This document shows, piece after piece, positions 1-7,453 of a stretch of 23,169 nt of DNA (positions within the stretch are counted from its first letter, which is position 1; each line of letters opens with the position of its first letter). Location: positions 1-23,169 of the forward strand of contig JBEDEM010000065.1 in the NCBI GenBank assembly GCA_041175665.1, in the 5' to 3' direction. Origin of the DNA: UBA3064 sp016868095 (GTDB lineage Bacteria > Pseudomonadota > Gammaproteobacteria > Burkholderiales > Burkholderiaceae_E). A model generated the notes under the pieces. The model was not told where the DNA came from and ran no database searches. It saw only the letters and a program-made list of their open reading frames with translations. Made by a program: the position numbers and the translations under genes.

Positions 1-2
1 TG

Positions 3-2708
3 TCCGCGCAAATCTCGCGGATCGAAGAGCAGTCGGCAAACCTGCTCGTCCATTTGGAGACCCGACTTCCTGGCTCGTTTATCGCGACCTTCCAGGAAAG
101 CATTGAGCGACTTTCCGTCTTAGTTTCCTCGCTGGTTGAGCGCGGTAGCTCTGATATTGCTGTGCTACTCGGAGAGCTTAAACAGGTTCTCGAAGATGGT
201 CGTAACTTATTGATTGAGCGAACAGAAGTTTTTGTTCCGGCGCTTGAAAAGCTCGGTTCGCTTGATTCGGGTCTCCATGAGTTAAAGGAGCGCCTTCTTG
301 CGATTGAGCGTAGCGGCATGCAGGGCGCCTCTGAGGCCAGTACGTGGCGCGACGAGGTCAGAGCACTTCTCGGCCAAACGCAAGGGATAATCGTTGAGCG
401 AATCGCAGCGCTTGACATAGCCCAACAGCAGTCTGGCGGCTTAGCAGAAAGGCTTGCCGAGCTTGCCCTGAATCTGGAGGCGAGTTTTCGGACGGGCCAG
501 ACTAAGATCCAAGATGAAACTGCCCAGGGGCAGGCAAGTATTCGGCATCTTCTTGAGGATAACCGAGCGCTTTTGATCGATCGTAGTGAGGTGTTGGCCG
601 CAGGGATTGCCAAACTCAATGACATGGGTGTTCCGCTAGCGGCGCTAGAGCAGCGATTTGAGAAGCTGTCTCAGGTTAGTGAGCAGGGACTTGAGCGCTT
701 AGATCAGTCCTTCCGTGCATGGAGCGATGGCGCTAGCAAATCAGCCGATCAGATGCATGGTGCGATTGGCGATGTTCGGGGTCAGGTACAAACACTCCAC
801 GCTTCATTCGCGCAAGCTCAAGGGCAGTTAGCCTCTCTTCAGTCGGCATTCACTGAAGCGGCTGCGCTCGGACCTCAAGCCTCTGAATTAGAGGGGATTC
901 GCGATCAGATCGCGAAGTTTAATCATCAATTATTGGGTGAGGCCGAGTCGATCAAGATGTCGCTCGAACGCGTTCATGCAGATGCTCGCGCCGATATCGC
1001 TGACTTTCGCCAGGGCGTCGCGACCAGGTCGCAGCTCGATTTACTACGCGAAGATTTGCCTGCGCAATTTTTAGAACTTTCGGGGCGCATTGATAGTTGG
1101 TTCCGCAAGCAGGCTGATCGTCAATTAGAACTTGATGCTCAACTTCCTGACAACATTATCGGGAAGATTCAGCATTCCTGGGACGGTTTGACCTATTCAA
1201 TCGCTGAAGTGGTGCGACGTGGCCTCGGGGACAGTACCCAGCTGTTTGGCGAGGCCAAGGAACTGCTCGAGCGCAGCAAGGAGCTCATGGATGAGCGTAC
1301 TGATTTGCTGTCGCTGGGTATCACTGACGTCGGTTCGCAGTTATCCCAAATGGACCAAAAGCTCGGTGGCGTCGCCGATCGGATTTCAGCACTCCTGGGT
1401 TACCTGCAGCGTGGCGGTGGAGAGAAACTGGCTGCGCTGATGCGAGACGCTGAGCAAAAGGGTTTGCGCGTTGAGCAAGAGCAGCGTGAGCTTGCCGAGC
1501 AGCAAACTCGACTTTTGCGGGATCTGCGCGTTGAGCTTGGTTCGAGACTCGAGCAAATCAACGCAGGCTTGCAACAGCCCGTTGAGCTTCTACGCCAGGG
1601 TCTTTCGTCCTCGGCTGATGCCATGCGTGGCGTTATTGCCAGTGGCATGGATTCGATTGCCGTCCAATTAACAAGCCAGCAACAAGCGGCAAGCGATCGC
1701 ATTGCCAAGCTTCTCGACGACGTCAGTCTGACCGCGATCCGGATCGAGCAGGGTCAGCAGCGCGAGGCGACGGTACTTCGCTCGGATATGGGCAATCTTG
1801 CGCGGGAGATTAATGCCGATTTGCAGCAAACCCGCGACGCGTTGCAAGTCAATCTTTCCAATAGTTTGTCCGAGGTTCGCGAGTTCAGCGTCTTACAACA
1901 GCGCTCGCTTGCCGAAATCTTGAGCCAGCTTCAAGAGCAGACGTCCACGCTGATGCAGTCCTTGTCGGTCTCGCTAGAGGGGTTGGATAAGAGTTTTTTA
2001 AACCATATTGAGAAGATCACCGGCGGTCAGGCGTCGATGCGAGAGAACTTTGCCGAATTGGCGAAAACCTCGCTTGCCTTCCGACGATCCTCCGAGCAGT
2101 TGACCTCTTTGTCTCGATCCATCGGCCGCATTGAGCGCTTGGCTGGTGATGTCGCAGGCTTTGGTGGGCAGATTCAATCGCTGGCCCAGACGGCGGAAAA
2201 ACTCCAGTCTGACACGCGTCGCAGCCAGCAGCTTGAAGACCAAATTGTCAGACTGCAAGCCAGTTTCCAAACTTTTGCCTCGTCGATCGCGCGTATCGAC
2301 ACGCTTGGTCCTTACATCGAGCAGTTGCACCAGGAGTCACTGAAACAGGTCGACTTTAATGCCTTCCTCGAAACGCTTGATGCCCGCTTCCAGCCGCTGG
2401 CGACACAGGCCTATGCTGAGAAAAGCACCAAGCTGATCGCAACAGACCTTGGCCGTTTGCAGCAAATGTCGGGGGCCTTGCAGAATCTGATCGAACAACA
2501 TTTGCAGCGACTGCAGGTTCTTGAGATCACGGTCAGTCAGCAAATCGCCGAACGGATTGAGGAGGGCATACGCCAGCAAACCCTCCTGCGCGAGGATTTG
2601 CTCAACAGGGCTGCTCAGCAAGACGACTTGCTTCGCCTGAGTGTTTCGCAGCTGATTCAAAATCTTGAGAAGGCCACATCACCGCTTGGCACCAGGATCA
2701 GCTTGTAG
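3..2708 (+). CDS. Giant coiled-coil protein, N-terminal piece (5' partial, 3' interrupted)
   Basis: The frame is open from base 3 with no stop, so the gene begins left of the window; the first in-window start-like codon is a TTG at 54 and need not be real. The ~900 visible residues are rich in Leu, Gln, Ser, Ala and Glu and read as near-continuous heptad helices, with no signal peptide or membrane span. Three related segments occur: VLEDGRNLLIERTEVFVPAL (nt ~186-245), LLEDNRALLIDRSEVLAAGI (~549-608) and LLERSKELMDERTDLLSLGI (~1263-1322). The stop at 2706-2708 lies inside an antisense cysK fragment, and the same frame continues downstream as a similar coiled coil. I infer one original protein of at least ~1,490 aa. 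No enzymatic motif or named family was recognised. A structural, scaffold or cell-envelope role is possible but unproven. Confidence 0.75.
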   Translation, partial: SAQISRIEEQSANLLVHLETRLPGSFIATFQESIERLSVLVSSLVERGSSDIAVLLGELKQVLEDGRNLLIERTEVFVPALEKLGSLDSGLHELKERLLAIERSGMQGASEASTWRDEVRALLGQTQGIIVERIAALDIAQQQSGGLAERLAELALNLEASFRTGQTKIQDETAQGQASIRHLLEDNRALLIDRSEVLAAGIAKLNDMGVPLAALEQRFEKLSQVSEQGLERLDQSFRAWSDGASKSADQMHGAIGDVRGQVQTLHASFAQAQGQLASLQSAFTEAAALGPQASELEGIRDQIAKFNHQLLGEAESIKMSLERVHADARADIADFRQGVATRSQLDLLREDLPAQFLELSGRIDSWFRKQADRQLELDAQLPDNIIGKIQHSWDGLTYSIAEVVRRGLGDSTQLFGEAKELLERSKELMDERTDLLSLGITDVGSQLSQMDQKLGGVADRISALLGYLQRGGGEKLAALMRDAEQKGLRVEQEQRELAEQQTRLLRDLRVELGSRLEQINAGLQQPVELLRQGLSSSADAMRGVIASGMDSIAVQLTSQQQAASDRIAKLLDDVSLTAIRIEQGQQREATVLRSDMGNLAREINADLQQTRDALQVNLSNSLSEVREFSVLQQRSLAEILSQLQEQTSTLMQSLSVSLEGLDKSFLNHIEKITGGQASMRENFAELAKTSLAFRRSSEQLTSLSRSIGRIERLAGDVAGFGGQIQSLAQTAEKLQSDTRRSQQLEDQIVRLQASFQTFASSIARIDTLGPYIEQLHQESLKQVDFNAFLETLDARFQPLATQAYAEKSTKLIATDLGRLQQMSGALQNLIEQHLQRLQVLEITVSQQIAERIEEGIRQQTLLREDLLNRAAQQDDLLRLSVSQLIQNLEKATSPLGTRISL

Positions 2709-2794
2709 CCCTTGGAGGCGGCCACGAAGGCCAGGGCGATGCCGGTGTTTCCGCTGGTCGGCTCGATCAGGGTGGCGCCGGGCTGGATCAGGCC
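2693..2794 (-). pseudogene. cysK: Fragment of cysteine synthase A embedded in the coiled-coil gene
   Basis: Read on the minus strand, these 102 bases give 34 codons of the conserved CysK core: GLIQPGATLIEP, then the PLP phosphate-binding TSGNTG motif, then IALAFVAASKGYKLIL. Nothing of cysK is recognisable on either side, so only about a tenth of that enzyme is present. The block is visibly more GC-rich than its surroundings. It lies antisense inside the coiled-coil reading frame and supplies the only in-frame stop. Its length is a multiple of three, so deleting it fuses the two flanking pieces in frame. It is either an assembly or amplification chimera from another, higher-GC bacterium, or a genuine small insertion; I favour the artefact. 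Confidence 0.75.
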
Positions 2795-4580
2795 CTGTCG
2801 GCAAGTACTGGATGCGGGTCAGGATCGGTTCAACAAAATACTTCAGCTGCAGACACAGCTTTTCGAGAAGCAACGCGACCAACAAACCCAGTACCACGAG
2901 ATTGGTCAGCGCAGCCAGCAGCAATGGTTTGACCAGGCACAGACACTGATTCGGCGCAATCATGAAACATTGTTGAGCCTTGCTGAAAGCCAACACCAGC
3001 AGTCCGAACTTCTCGAGCGTGATCTTCATGAGCAAATTCAGAGTTTGCAGCGCCAGCACTTCACGATTCTCAAGCAGCTACAAGATCAAAATCACAATCA
3101 AGTTCAGTCCTTACAAAATAGTCTTCAAGAAAAAACTGAGCAGTTGATCCGACAGCTCAATGCTGATGCCCAACGAAGTCTCAGTGCTGAATTCAATGAT
3201 GTCCGACAGGTTCAAGAGCAACTGACCAATGCGCTGACTGAACGTTTCGATCAGTCGCTCGAGCAAATCGTTTCGCGTAGCGAACGCGGTTTCATGCAGT
3301 TGGAGGCTTTGCAACCACTACTTGATCAGCTGCGTACCGACATGCTCCGCCCACGCCACATCGAGCAGGTTGTTGCCGATGTACGACGTGAGCTCGAGTC
3401 AGTGCCTCGCAATATCGATCTGCAGACATTACAAGATCGCTTGTCAGCCAAATTCGGCATGTCAAAGGATCAGCTCGGCGCTGCCTTGATCTCTGTGAAG
3501 GACGAGTTATCGGGATTGGTTGAAAGCGGCAACAGCAGGCTCTTCGGTATTTCACTGGTGACTGAAAAACTCAGCGAGCGCAGTGAAGCAGCCATGGGCA
3601 AGCTTGACCATCTGACCGCTGCTTTGGAGAGTGTCCGTACCGATACCTTACGTACACGCATAAGCGATCAAAACATCGGTCTAGAGCGTGTTACCAACCT
3701 AGTCAACGCCTTGCAAGAGCGTTTGGGTGCTGGCCTTGATACGGTTTTGGATCGTGTCATGGGCATGCTTACCCAGCAAGACAAGCTTGCTGAACGTACC
3801 GAGGATGCCCAGGGCCGATTACAGTCGCTTGTGTCGCTTGCCATTGAGCAGGCGGTTTCGGATATTCGCCGCGAGCTTCACGGCGTCGTACGTGATTCGG
3901 GTTTAAGTGCCCTCGAAGATCGCGTGCGGACAGCAATCGGCGATTTACACGATCGCCTGGTGCAGCCAAGCGATATGGCAGCGACCCAGCTCAACGAACT
4001 TAGGGCCCATACCGATCGGCTCAATGACCGGATCGATCAAAATCTGCAGCGGGTCGACGCAATGATGGGCCTGAGCGAGTCGATGCGGGCTGAAGCGCTG
4101 CGGCCCCGACACCTTGATCAGGCGATGAGCGAACTTCGTCGCGAATTTGGGCCTTTGGCAAGAAGCAATGAGATCGAATCTGTGTCTGAGCGTTTGCGTA
4201 CGCTTGGACTCAGCTCGGGTAAGGTGGAGGATCAGGTCACTCGGATTCGTGCTGGTTTTCAAAGCCTTGAGAGCACATTTGCCAAACTTGATGTGCTTTC
4301 CTCCCAGGTCGAGCAGACAAGGGCTGAGTCGGTTAAGGAGCAGCATATCGTCGAAGCGGTTGCGGTGATTCGCCGTGATGTTGAGCCCTTGGTCAAAGCA
4401 GGTGAGCTTTCAAGCATGATGGTTAATACCTTGCTCGAGCGCTTAAACGCTGTGAGTTCATCGAACGCGAAGCTAGAAGATAGAGCCCAGCGCTTGCAAT
4501 CGGAAATGCAAATGATGCATAACGAAATGTCAGAGTTGCGCAGCATACTTTCTCGTATCGAGTCGAAGCTTGAGCGTTAA
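2712..4580 (+). CDS. Giant coiled-coil protein, C-terminal piece
   Basis: This is the same reading frame as the upstream piece. The first ~27 residues (from TTG 2712, or ATG 2739) are only translation of the antisense cysK fragment; native sequence resumes about nt 2795 with CRQVLDAGQDRF. The rest is long coiled coil, Gln-rich to about residue 150. A diverged repeat follows with the pattern R-[TA]-[DE]-x-L-R-P-R-H-[IL]-x-Q, then [VS]-x-x-[LV]-R-R-[ED], then a short helix ending in RL. Clear copies are near residues 208-243, 459-494 and 537-578, with degenerate ones near 309-338 and 372-405. The gene ends with TAA at 4578-4580. No transmembrane or signal segment is seen. No named family was recognised; the repeat suggests an extended rod with regularly spaced contact points. 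Confidence 0.75.
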   Translation: MEAATKARAMPVFPLVGSIRVAPGWIRPCRQVLDAGQDRFNKILQLQTQLFEKQRDQQTQYHEIGQRSQQQWFDQAQTLIRRNHETLLSLAESQHQQSELLERDLHEQIQSLQRQHFTILKQLQDQNHNQVQSLQNSLQEKTEQLIRQLNADAQRSLSAEFNDVRQVQEQLTNALTERFDQSLEQIVSRSERGFMQLEALQPLLDQLRTDMLRPRHIEQVVADVRRELESVPRNIDLQTLQDRLSAKFGMSKDQLGAALISVKDELSGLVESGNSRLFGISLVTEKLSERSEAAMGKLDHLTAALESVRTDTLRTRISDQNIGLERVTNLVNALQERLGAGLDTVLDRVMGMLTQQDKLAERTEDAQGRLQSLVSLAIEQAVSDIRRELHGVVRDSGLSALEDRVRTAIGDLHDRLVQPSDMAATQLNELRAHTDRLNDRIDQNLQRVDAMMGLSESMRAEALRPRHLDQAMSELRREFGPLARSNEIESVSERLRTLGLSSGKVEDQVTRIRAGFQSLESTFAKLDVLSSQVEQTRAESVKEQHIVEAVAVIRRDVEPLVKAGELSSMMVNTLLERLNAVSSSNAKLEDRAQRLQSEMQMMHNEMSELRSILSRIESKLER

Positions 4581-4654
4581 TGCTCCGAGTAGCCTAAATT
4601 TCGCATAGCTTTGCTGTTTGGCATGCGTGTTTTGTTGGTTAATGCGTTGATTGC

Positions 4655-5224
4655 ATGCTAGAGGCGAAAACGCTGACGGTCGGGTTTAGCGATTCAGAAG
4701 ATCGCCTTTGGTTGCGTTTGGGTACCGATAGCGACGGGGCCGTGCAGCTTTGGCTCACGCGTAGGGTGCTTCAACAGCTGTTGCCCCAAGTTTGGGAATT
4801 GCTTGGCCGCACGCTCACCATGCCACCGAATTTTCTCGGCCAAAAGCATCCGGGACAGAGCCATGAGCCAATCGGTTCGGCGAACGATGCCGAGGACTCG
4901 CACCGCCCTAGCGAGGCAGACCGGCGACGGCAGCTGTGGATTGAGCACGAGCTTGCCATGGAAACAAGTCCGCCCCTTGATGACGAACTTGCACGAGAAA
5001 GACACCCGGCAGCGATGCAAGCGAATCCCCAGTCGGAAGGCTTGTTAAGCCGTATCCATGTCTCGGCTGATGAGCGCTCGGTTCGATTTCAATTCGACGG
5101 TCCGCAACGCAGTCTTCAGTTCGCAGGCTCCAGGTCTGATGCGCACCGGGTCTTGCGTATGATTTGGCAAGTGCAAGCAAATGCCGCTTGGCATTTGCTT
5201 GCACCTTGGGAGCCGGAAGGCTGA
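4655..5224 (+). CDS. Uncharacterised 189-aa protein
   Basis: The gene starts 74 bp after the coiled-coil gene on the same strand, suggesting co-transcription. The protein has an N-terminal alpha/beta segment (~1-65) with the string VQLWLTRRVLQQLLPQVWEL, a polar, Pro/Asp/Arg-rich linker (~66-130), and a second beta-alpha segment (~131-189) ending in WHLLAPWEPEG. No signal peptide, membrane helix or catalytic motif is evident. The ATG lacks a clear Shine-Dalgarno sequence, but no better in-frame start exists. The 3' end carries a perfect long hairpin within the coding sequence. I do not recognise the family; position suggests a partner or accessory of the coiled-coil protein, which is inference only. 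Confidence 0.7.
   Translation: MLEAKTLTVGFSDSEDRLWLRLGTDSDGAVQLWLTRRVLQQLLPQVWELLGRTLTMPPNFLGQKHPGQSHEPIGSANDAEDSHRPSEADRRRQLWIEHELAMETSPPLDDELARERHPAAMQANPQSEGLLSRIHVSADERSVRFQFDGPQRSLQFAGSRSDAHRVLRMIWQVQANAAWHLLAPWEPEG
5171..5204. repeat. Perfect 15-bp-stem hairpin inside the end of the 189-aa gene
   Basis: The left arm GTGCAAGCAAATGCC (5171-5185) and right arm GGCATTTGCTTGCAC (5190-5204) are exact reverse complements around a GCTT loop. The stem lies ~18 bp before the stop codon, so it encodes residues of the protein C-terminus. No T-run follows, so it is not a canonical intrinsic terminator. It could still slow or end transcription, protect the 3' end of the message, or be a repeated element. 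Its core, CAAATGC with GCATTTG, recurs at 21538-21556. Confidence 0.8.
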
Positions 5225-5280
5225 TAAGTCTAGGTCGAGCCTGGCAGGGCAATTCGGCTGCAGTGATTTAACTCGCCAGC

Positions 5281-5286
5281 TACAAT
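5281..5286 (+). promoter_or_regulatory. Possible -10 box (TACAAT) upstream of scoA
   Basis: TACAAT is one base from the sigma-70 -10 consensus and sits ~50 bp before the scoA start as drawn, with an N gap between. No good -35 hexamer is present 16-18 bp upstream, so this is a weak call. The spacer 5225-5337 holds nothing else recognisable. Confidence 0.25.
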
Positions 5287-5304
5287 GGGGCAATTCCTGT
5301 GGGA

Positions 5305-5335
5305 NNNNNNNNNNNNNNNNNNNNNNNNNNNNNNN
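5305..5335. other. Assembly gap (31 N)
   Basis: A run of 31 N lies immediately upstream of the scoA start codon. It hides the ribosome binding site and perhaps part of the promoter. The flanks (ending ggga, resuming tcatg) share no obvious overlap, so the true gap size is unknown. Confidence 0.99.
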
Positions 5336-5337
5336 TC

Positions 5338-6036
5338 ATGAATAAGCTCTATCCCGACGCCAAAGCAGCGCTTGAAGATATCGCGCGGCACGGGCAAATG
5401 ATTGCGGTTGGAGGATTTGGCCTTTGCGGCATTCCGGAGGCGCTTATCGCTGCGATTCGAGATCTCGGTGTTCGCGAACTGACGGCGATTTCGAATAATG
5501 CTGGGGTCGATGGATTCGGCCTGGGACAATTGCTCGCCACGCGACAAATCCGAAAGATGATTGCCAGTTATGTGGGTGAAAATAAGGAGTTTGAGCGGCA
5601 ATACCTTGCCGGGGAGCTCGAACTCGAATTCACGCCTCAGGGCACTTTGGCCGAGAAGCTGCGCGCAGGTGGTGCCGGCATACCTGGTTTTTATACCCGT
5701 ACAGGCGTAGGCACGCTGGTTGCCGAGGGCAAAGAAATCAAGCAGTTTGACGGGCAGGACTATGTGCTCGAGCGATCGCTCGTGCCTGATCTCGCATTGG
5801 TTAAGGCTCATACCGCCGACCGTGCCGGAAATCTTATCTTTCGGCGAACGGCGCGAAACTTCAATCCGAATGTCGCGATGGCGGGACGTATCACCGTGGT
5901 CGAAGTTGAGCATTTAGTCGAAAAAGGGGAGCTTGATCCCGATCAAATCCACTTGCCGGGCATTTTTGTGCACCGGATTGTTGTTAACAAATCCCCCGAA
6001 AAACGCATCGAGCAACGGACCACTCGTCCGGACTAA
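5338..6036 (+). CDS. scoA: 3-ketoacid CoA-transferase, subunit A
   Basis: This is the alpha subunit of a two-subunit family I CoA-transferase, which moves CoA from succinyl-CoA to acetoacetate or a related 3-oxoacid. The 232-aa protein starts MNKLYPDAKAAL directly after the N gap, matching the usual N-terminus of the family, so the start at 5338 is secure. Visible family signatures are VGGFGLCGIPEALI (~24-37), ISNNAGVDGFGLG (~51-63), YVGENKEFERQYLAGELELE (~80-99), GTLAEKLRAGGAGIPGFYTR and NLIFRRTARNFNP. Subunit B follows after 19 bp. The closely related PcaI/AtoD-type 3-oxoadipate or acetate transferases cannot be fully excluded, but the sequence fits the succinyl-CoA:3-ketoacid type best. 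Confidence 0.93.
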   Translation: MNKLYPDAKAALEDIARHGQMIAVGGFGLCGIPEALIAAIRDLGVRELTAISNNAGVDGFGLGQLLATRQIRKMIASYVGENKEFERQYLAGELELEFTPQGTLAEKLRAGGAGIPGFYTRTGVGTLVAEGKEIKQFDGQDYVLERSLVPDLALVKAHTADRAGNLIFRRTARNFNPNVAMAGRITVVEVEHLVEKGELDPDQIHLPGIFVHRIVVNKSPEKRIEQRTTRPD

Positions 6037-6055
6037 TCAGCACAGGGAGGCAAGC

Positions 6056-6697
6056 ATGGCTTGGACACGCGATGAAATGGCTGCGCGCGCAGCGCAGGAA
6101 CTTCAAGATGGGTTTTATGTCAATTTGGGTATTGGTTTACCAACCCTTGTTGCTAACCATGTTCCGGAGGGTATGGAGGTCTGGCTTCAAAGTGAGAATG
6201 GACTTTTAGGGATTGGACCCTTTCCTCGCGACAGCGAAGTCGACCCCGACATGATAAACGCGGGCAAACAGACGGTGACGACCTTGGCAGGCTCTGCCAT
6301 TTTTTCCTCAGCCGATTCCTTTGCCATGATTCGTGGCGGAAAAATCAATCTTGCCATCCTTGGGGCCATGCAAGTCAGTGCCAGGGGCGATCTTGCCAAC
6401 TGGATGATCCCCGGGAAAATGGTCAAGGGTATGGGTGGCGCAATGGACCTTGTGGCCGGGGTCGGCCGAGTGCTTGTTTTGATGGAGCACACCGCCAAGC
6501 GCAAGGATGGCGGGGAAGACTTAAAGATTCTGGAACAATGTTCACTGCCTCTTACCGGATTGGGCGTTGTGAATCGCATCATCACCGATTTAGCGGTTAT
6601 CGATGTGACCTCGCATGGTCTAAAGCTGATCGAATGTGCGCAAGGCGTCTCTGCTGATCTGGTTCAAAGCAAAACAGGCGCAACCCTACTTAACTAA
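6056..6697 (+). CDS. scoB: 3-ketoacid CoA-transferase, subunit B
   Basis: This is the beta subunit, which carries the active-site glutamate. The chosen ATG at 6056 gives 213 aa beginning MAWTRDEMAARAAQ and is preceded by a strong AGGGAGG ribosome binding site at 6044-6050. A longer frame to 5933 would overlap scoA and lacks family support. Visible motifs are NLGIGLPTLVANHVP (~23-37), SENGLLGIGP with the expected catalytic Glu at ~47, the central SADSFAMIRGGKINLAILGA, and KGMGGAMDLVAG. The last codons sit inside a short inverted repeat. With scoA it forms a complete heteromeric enzyme for ketone-body or 3-oxoacid use, probably as a two-gene operon. Confidence 0.94.
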   Translation: MAWTRDEMAARAAQELQDGFYVNLGIGLPTLVANHVPEGMEVWLQSENGLLGIGPFPRDSEVDPDMINAGKQTVTTLAGSAIFSSADSFAMIRGGKINLAILGAMQVSARGDLANWMIPGKMVKGMGGAMDLVAGVGRVLVLMEHTAKRKDGGEDLKILEQCSLPLTGLGVVNRIITDLAVIDVTSHGLKLIECAQGVSADLVQSKTGATLLN

Positions 6698-6702
6698 GTA
6701 GG
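6683..6702. terminator. Inverted repeat at the scoB stop codon
   Basis: CCCTACTT and AAGTAGGG form an 8-bp perfect stem around AACT, spanning the scoB stop codon. The stem is AT-rich in its middle and no T-run follows, so termination here is plausible but weakly supported. Confidence 0.35.
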
Positions 6703-6715
6703 GTCCAGTACCTAT

Positions 6716-6808
6716 TAACGGGCTCCTCGGACCAACATCGAACTGATGTTGTCTAGGCCGCGCTTCTCGGACCAACACCGAGCGGTTCGCGTCCTGCTAA
6801 CGAGCCCC
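6716..6808. repeat. Tandem imperfect hairpin repeats between convergent genes
   Basis: CTCGGACCAACATCGA (6726-6741) recurs 40 bp later as CTCGGACCAACACCGA (6766-6781), with one mismatch. The first copy folds as CAACATC / GATGTTG (6733-6739 with 6745-6751) and the second as CTCGG / CCGAG (6766-6770 with 6778-6782). Outer elements TAACGGGCTCC and TAACGAGCCCC bracket the block; the right one overlaps the lipoprotein stop codon. It may act as a bidirectional terminator or be a REP-like repeat. Confidence 0.55.
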
Positions 6809-7450
6809 TGGTAACCATTGACGGCTTTGCAGACCCAGTAAAAATGCGCTGACCATTTCTTCGAGCTCGGGACGCAAACCGTAGGCTTGACTGCTTCGAT
6901 GACTCGCTCCCCACAACATCCGCTTCGTGCTCGCTTCATAAAGACTGGCTGATGTAGTGATCGTGGTTACAGGGACTTGGGTCCAAACGGTGCCACCATA
7001 CCAGCGACGGTAGGGCCCCCAATAGCCGAGTCCCGCATGACTGATTGGCGCAAGTTGTCGGCTTTGTTGGGGGGGCATCGCCTGGAGTAATAGAACATGA
7101 CTTGCCTTGGCTTGAACCACTGCAAGCTGGAGGGTTTGCTCATCGGGTGGGCCGCTACGATCGGGTAATAGTCGCCATCCAGCGACGGCTGCAACCCCCG
7201 ATTTCCCAATGGCTTCGCTCATTAAATCCTCGCTCACGCGGGCGATGACCGCATCGGGGTGTTGGGCGAGCACCATGATTTTGCTTGCAGGTGCTGGTTT
7301 GACTGCATCGTCGCTCCACTCAAGGGCAAGCTGAGGGCTAGCGCATCCAGTGAGTCCCAATACCGAGCCGAGCGCCCCCACCGATGCTGCGAGGTAACGC
7401 CGACGGTTTGGCTTTGCGGATTGAAGGGCCTGTGACTTAATTGAGCGCAT
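6797..7450 (-). CDS. Putative outer-membrane or periplasmic lipoprotein
   Basis: The 217-aa protein starts MRSIKSQALQSAKPNRRRYL and has an arginine-rich n-region, a hydrophobic stretch ASVGALGSVLGL, and a lipobox LTGC with the lipidated Cys at 36. The RRRYL pattern resembles a Tat signal more than a plain Sec one. The mature part has alternating strands and helices: an SKIMVLAQHPDAVIARVSED segment, GVAAVAGWRLLPD, VVQAKASHVLLLQA, a Tyr/Trp/Gly-rich loop (~132-142), then TTSASLYEASTKRMLWGASH. This layout resembles a widespread group of proteobacterial lipoproteins without assigned function. It is last in the ccm run, 3 bp after ccmH. Nothing in it suggests a cytochrome c role, so the co-location may be incidental. 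Confidence 0.8.
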   Translation of the reverse strand: MRSIKSQALQSAKPNRRRYLAASVGALGSVLGLTGCASPQLALEWSDDAVKPAPASKIMVLAQHPDAVIARVSEDLMSEAIGKSGVAAVAGWRLLPDRSGPPDEQTLQLAVVQAKASHVLLLQAMPPQQSRQLAPISHAGLGYWGPYRRWYGGTVWTQVPVTTITTSASLYEASTKRMLWGASHRSSQAYGLRPELEEMVSAFLLGLQSRQWLPGAR

Positions 7451-7453
7451 GAT

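Noticed and set aside
5933..6697. Longer 254-aa form of ScoB
   Set aside because: The extension overlaps scoA in another frame; the ATG at 6056 has a strong ribosome binding site and the family N-terminus.
6715..6939. 74-aa minus-strand frame crossing the repeat spacer
   Set aside because: It overlaps the 3' end of the lipoprotein gene in another frame and runs through hairpin repeats; no start signal or family support.
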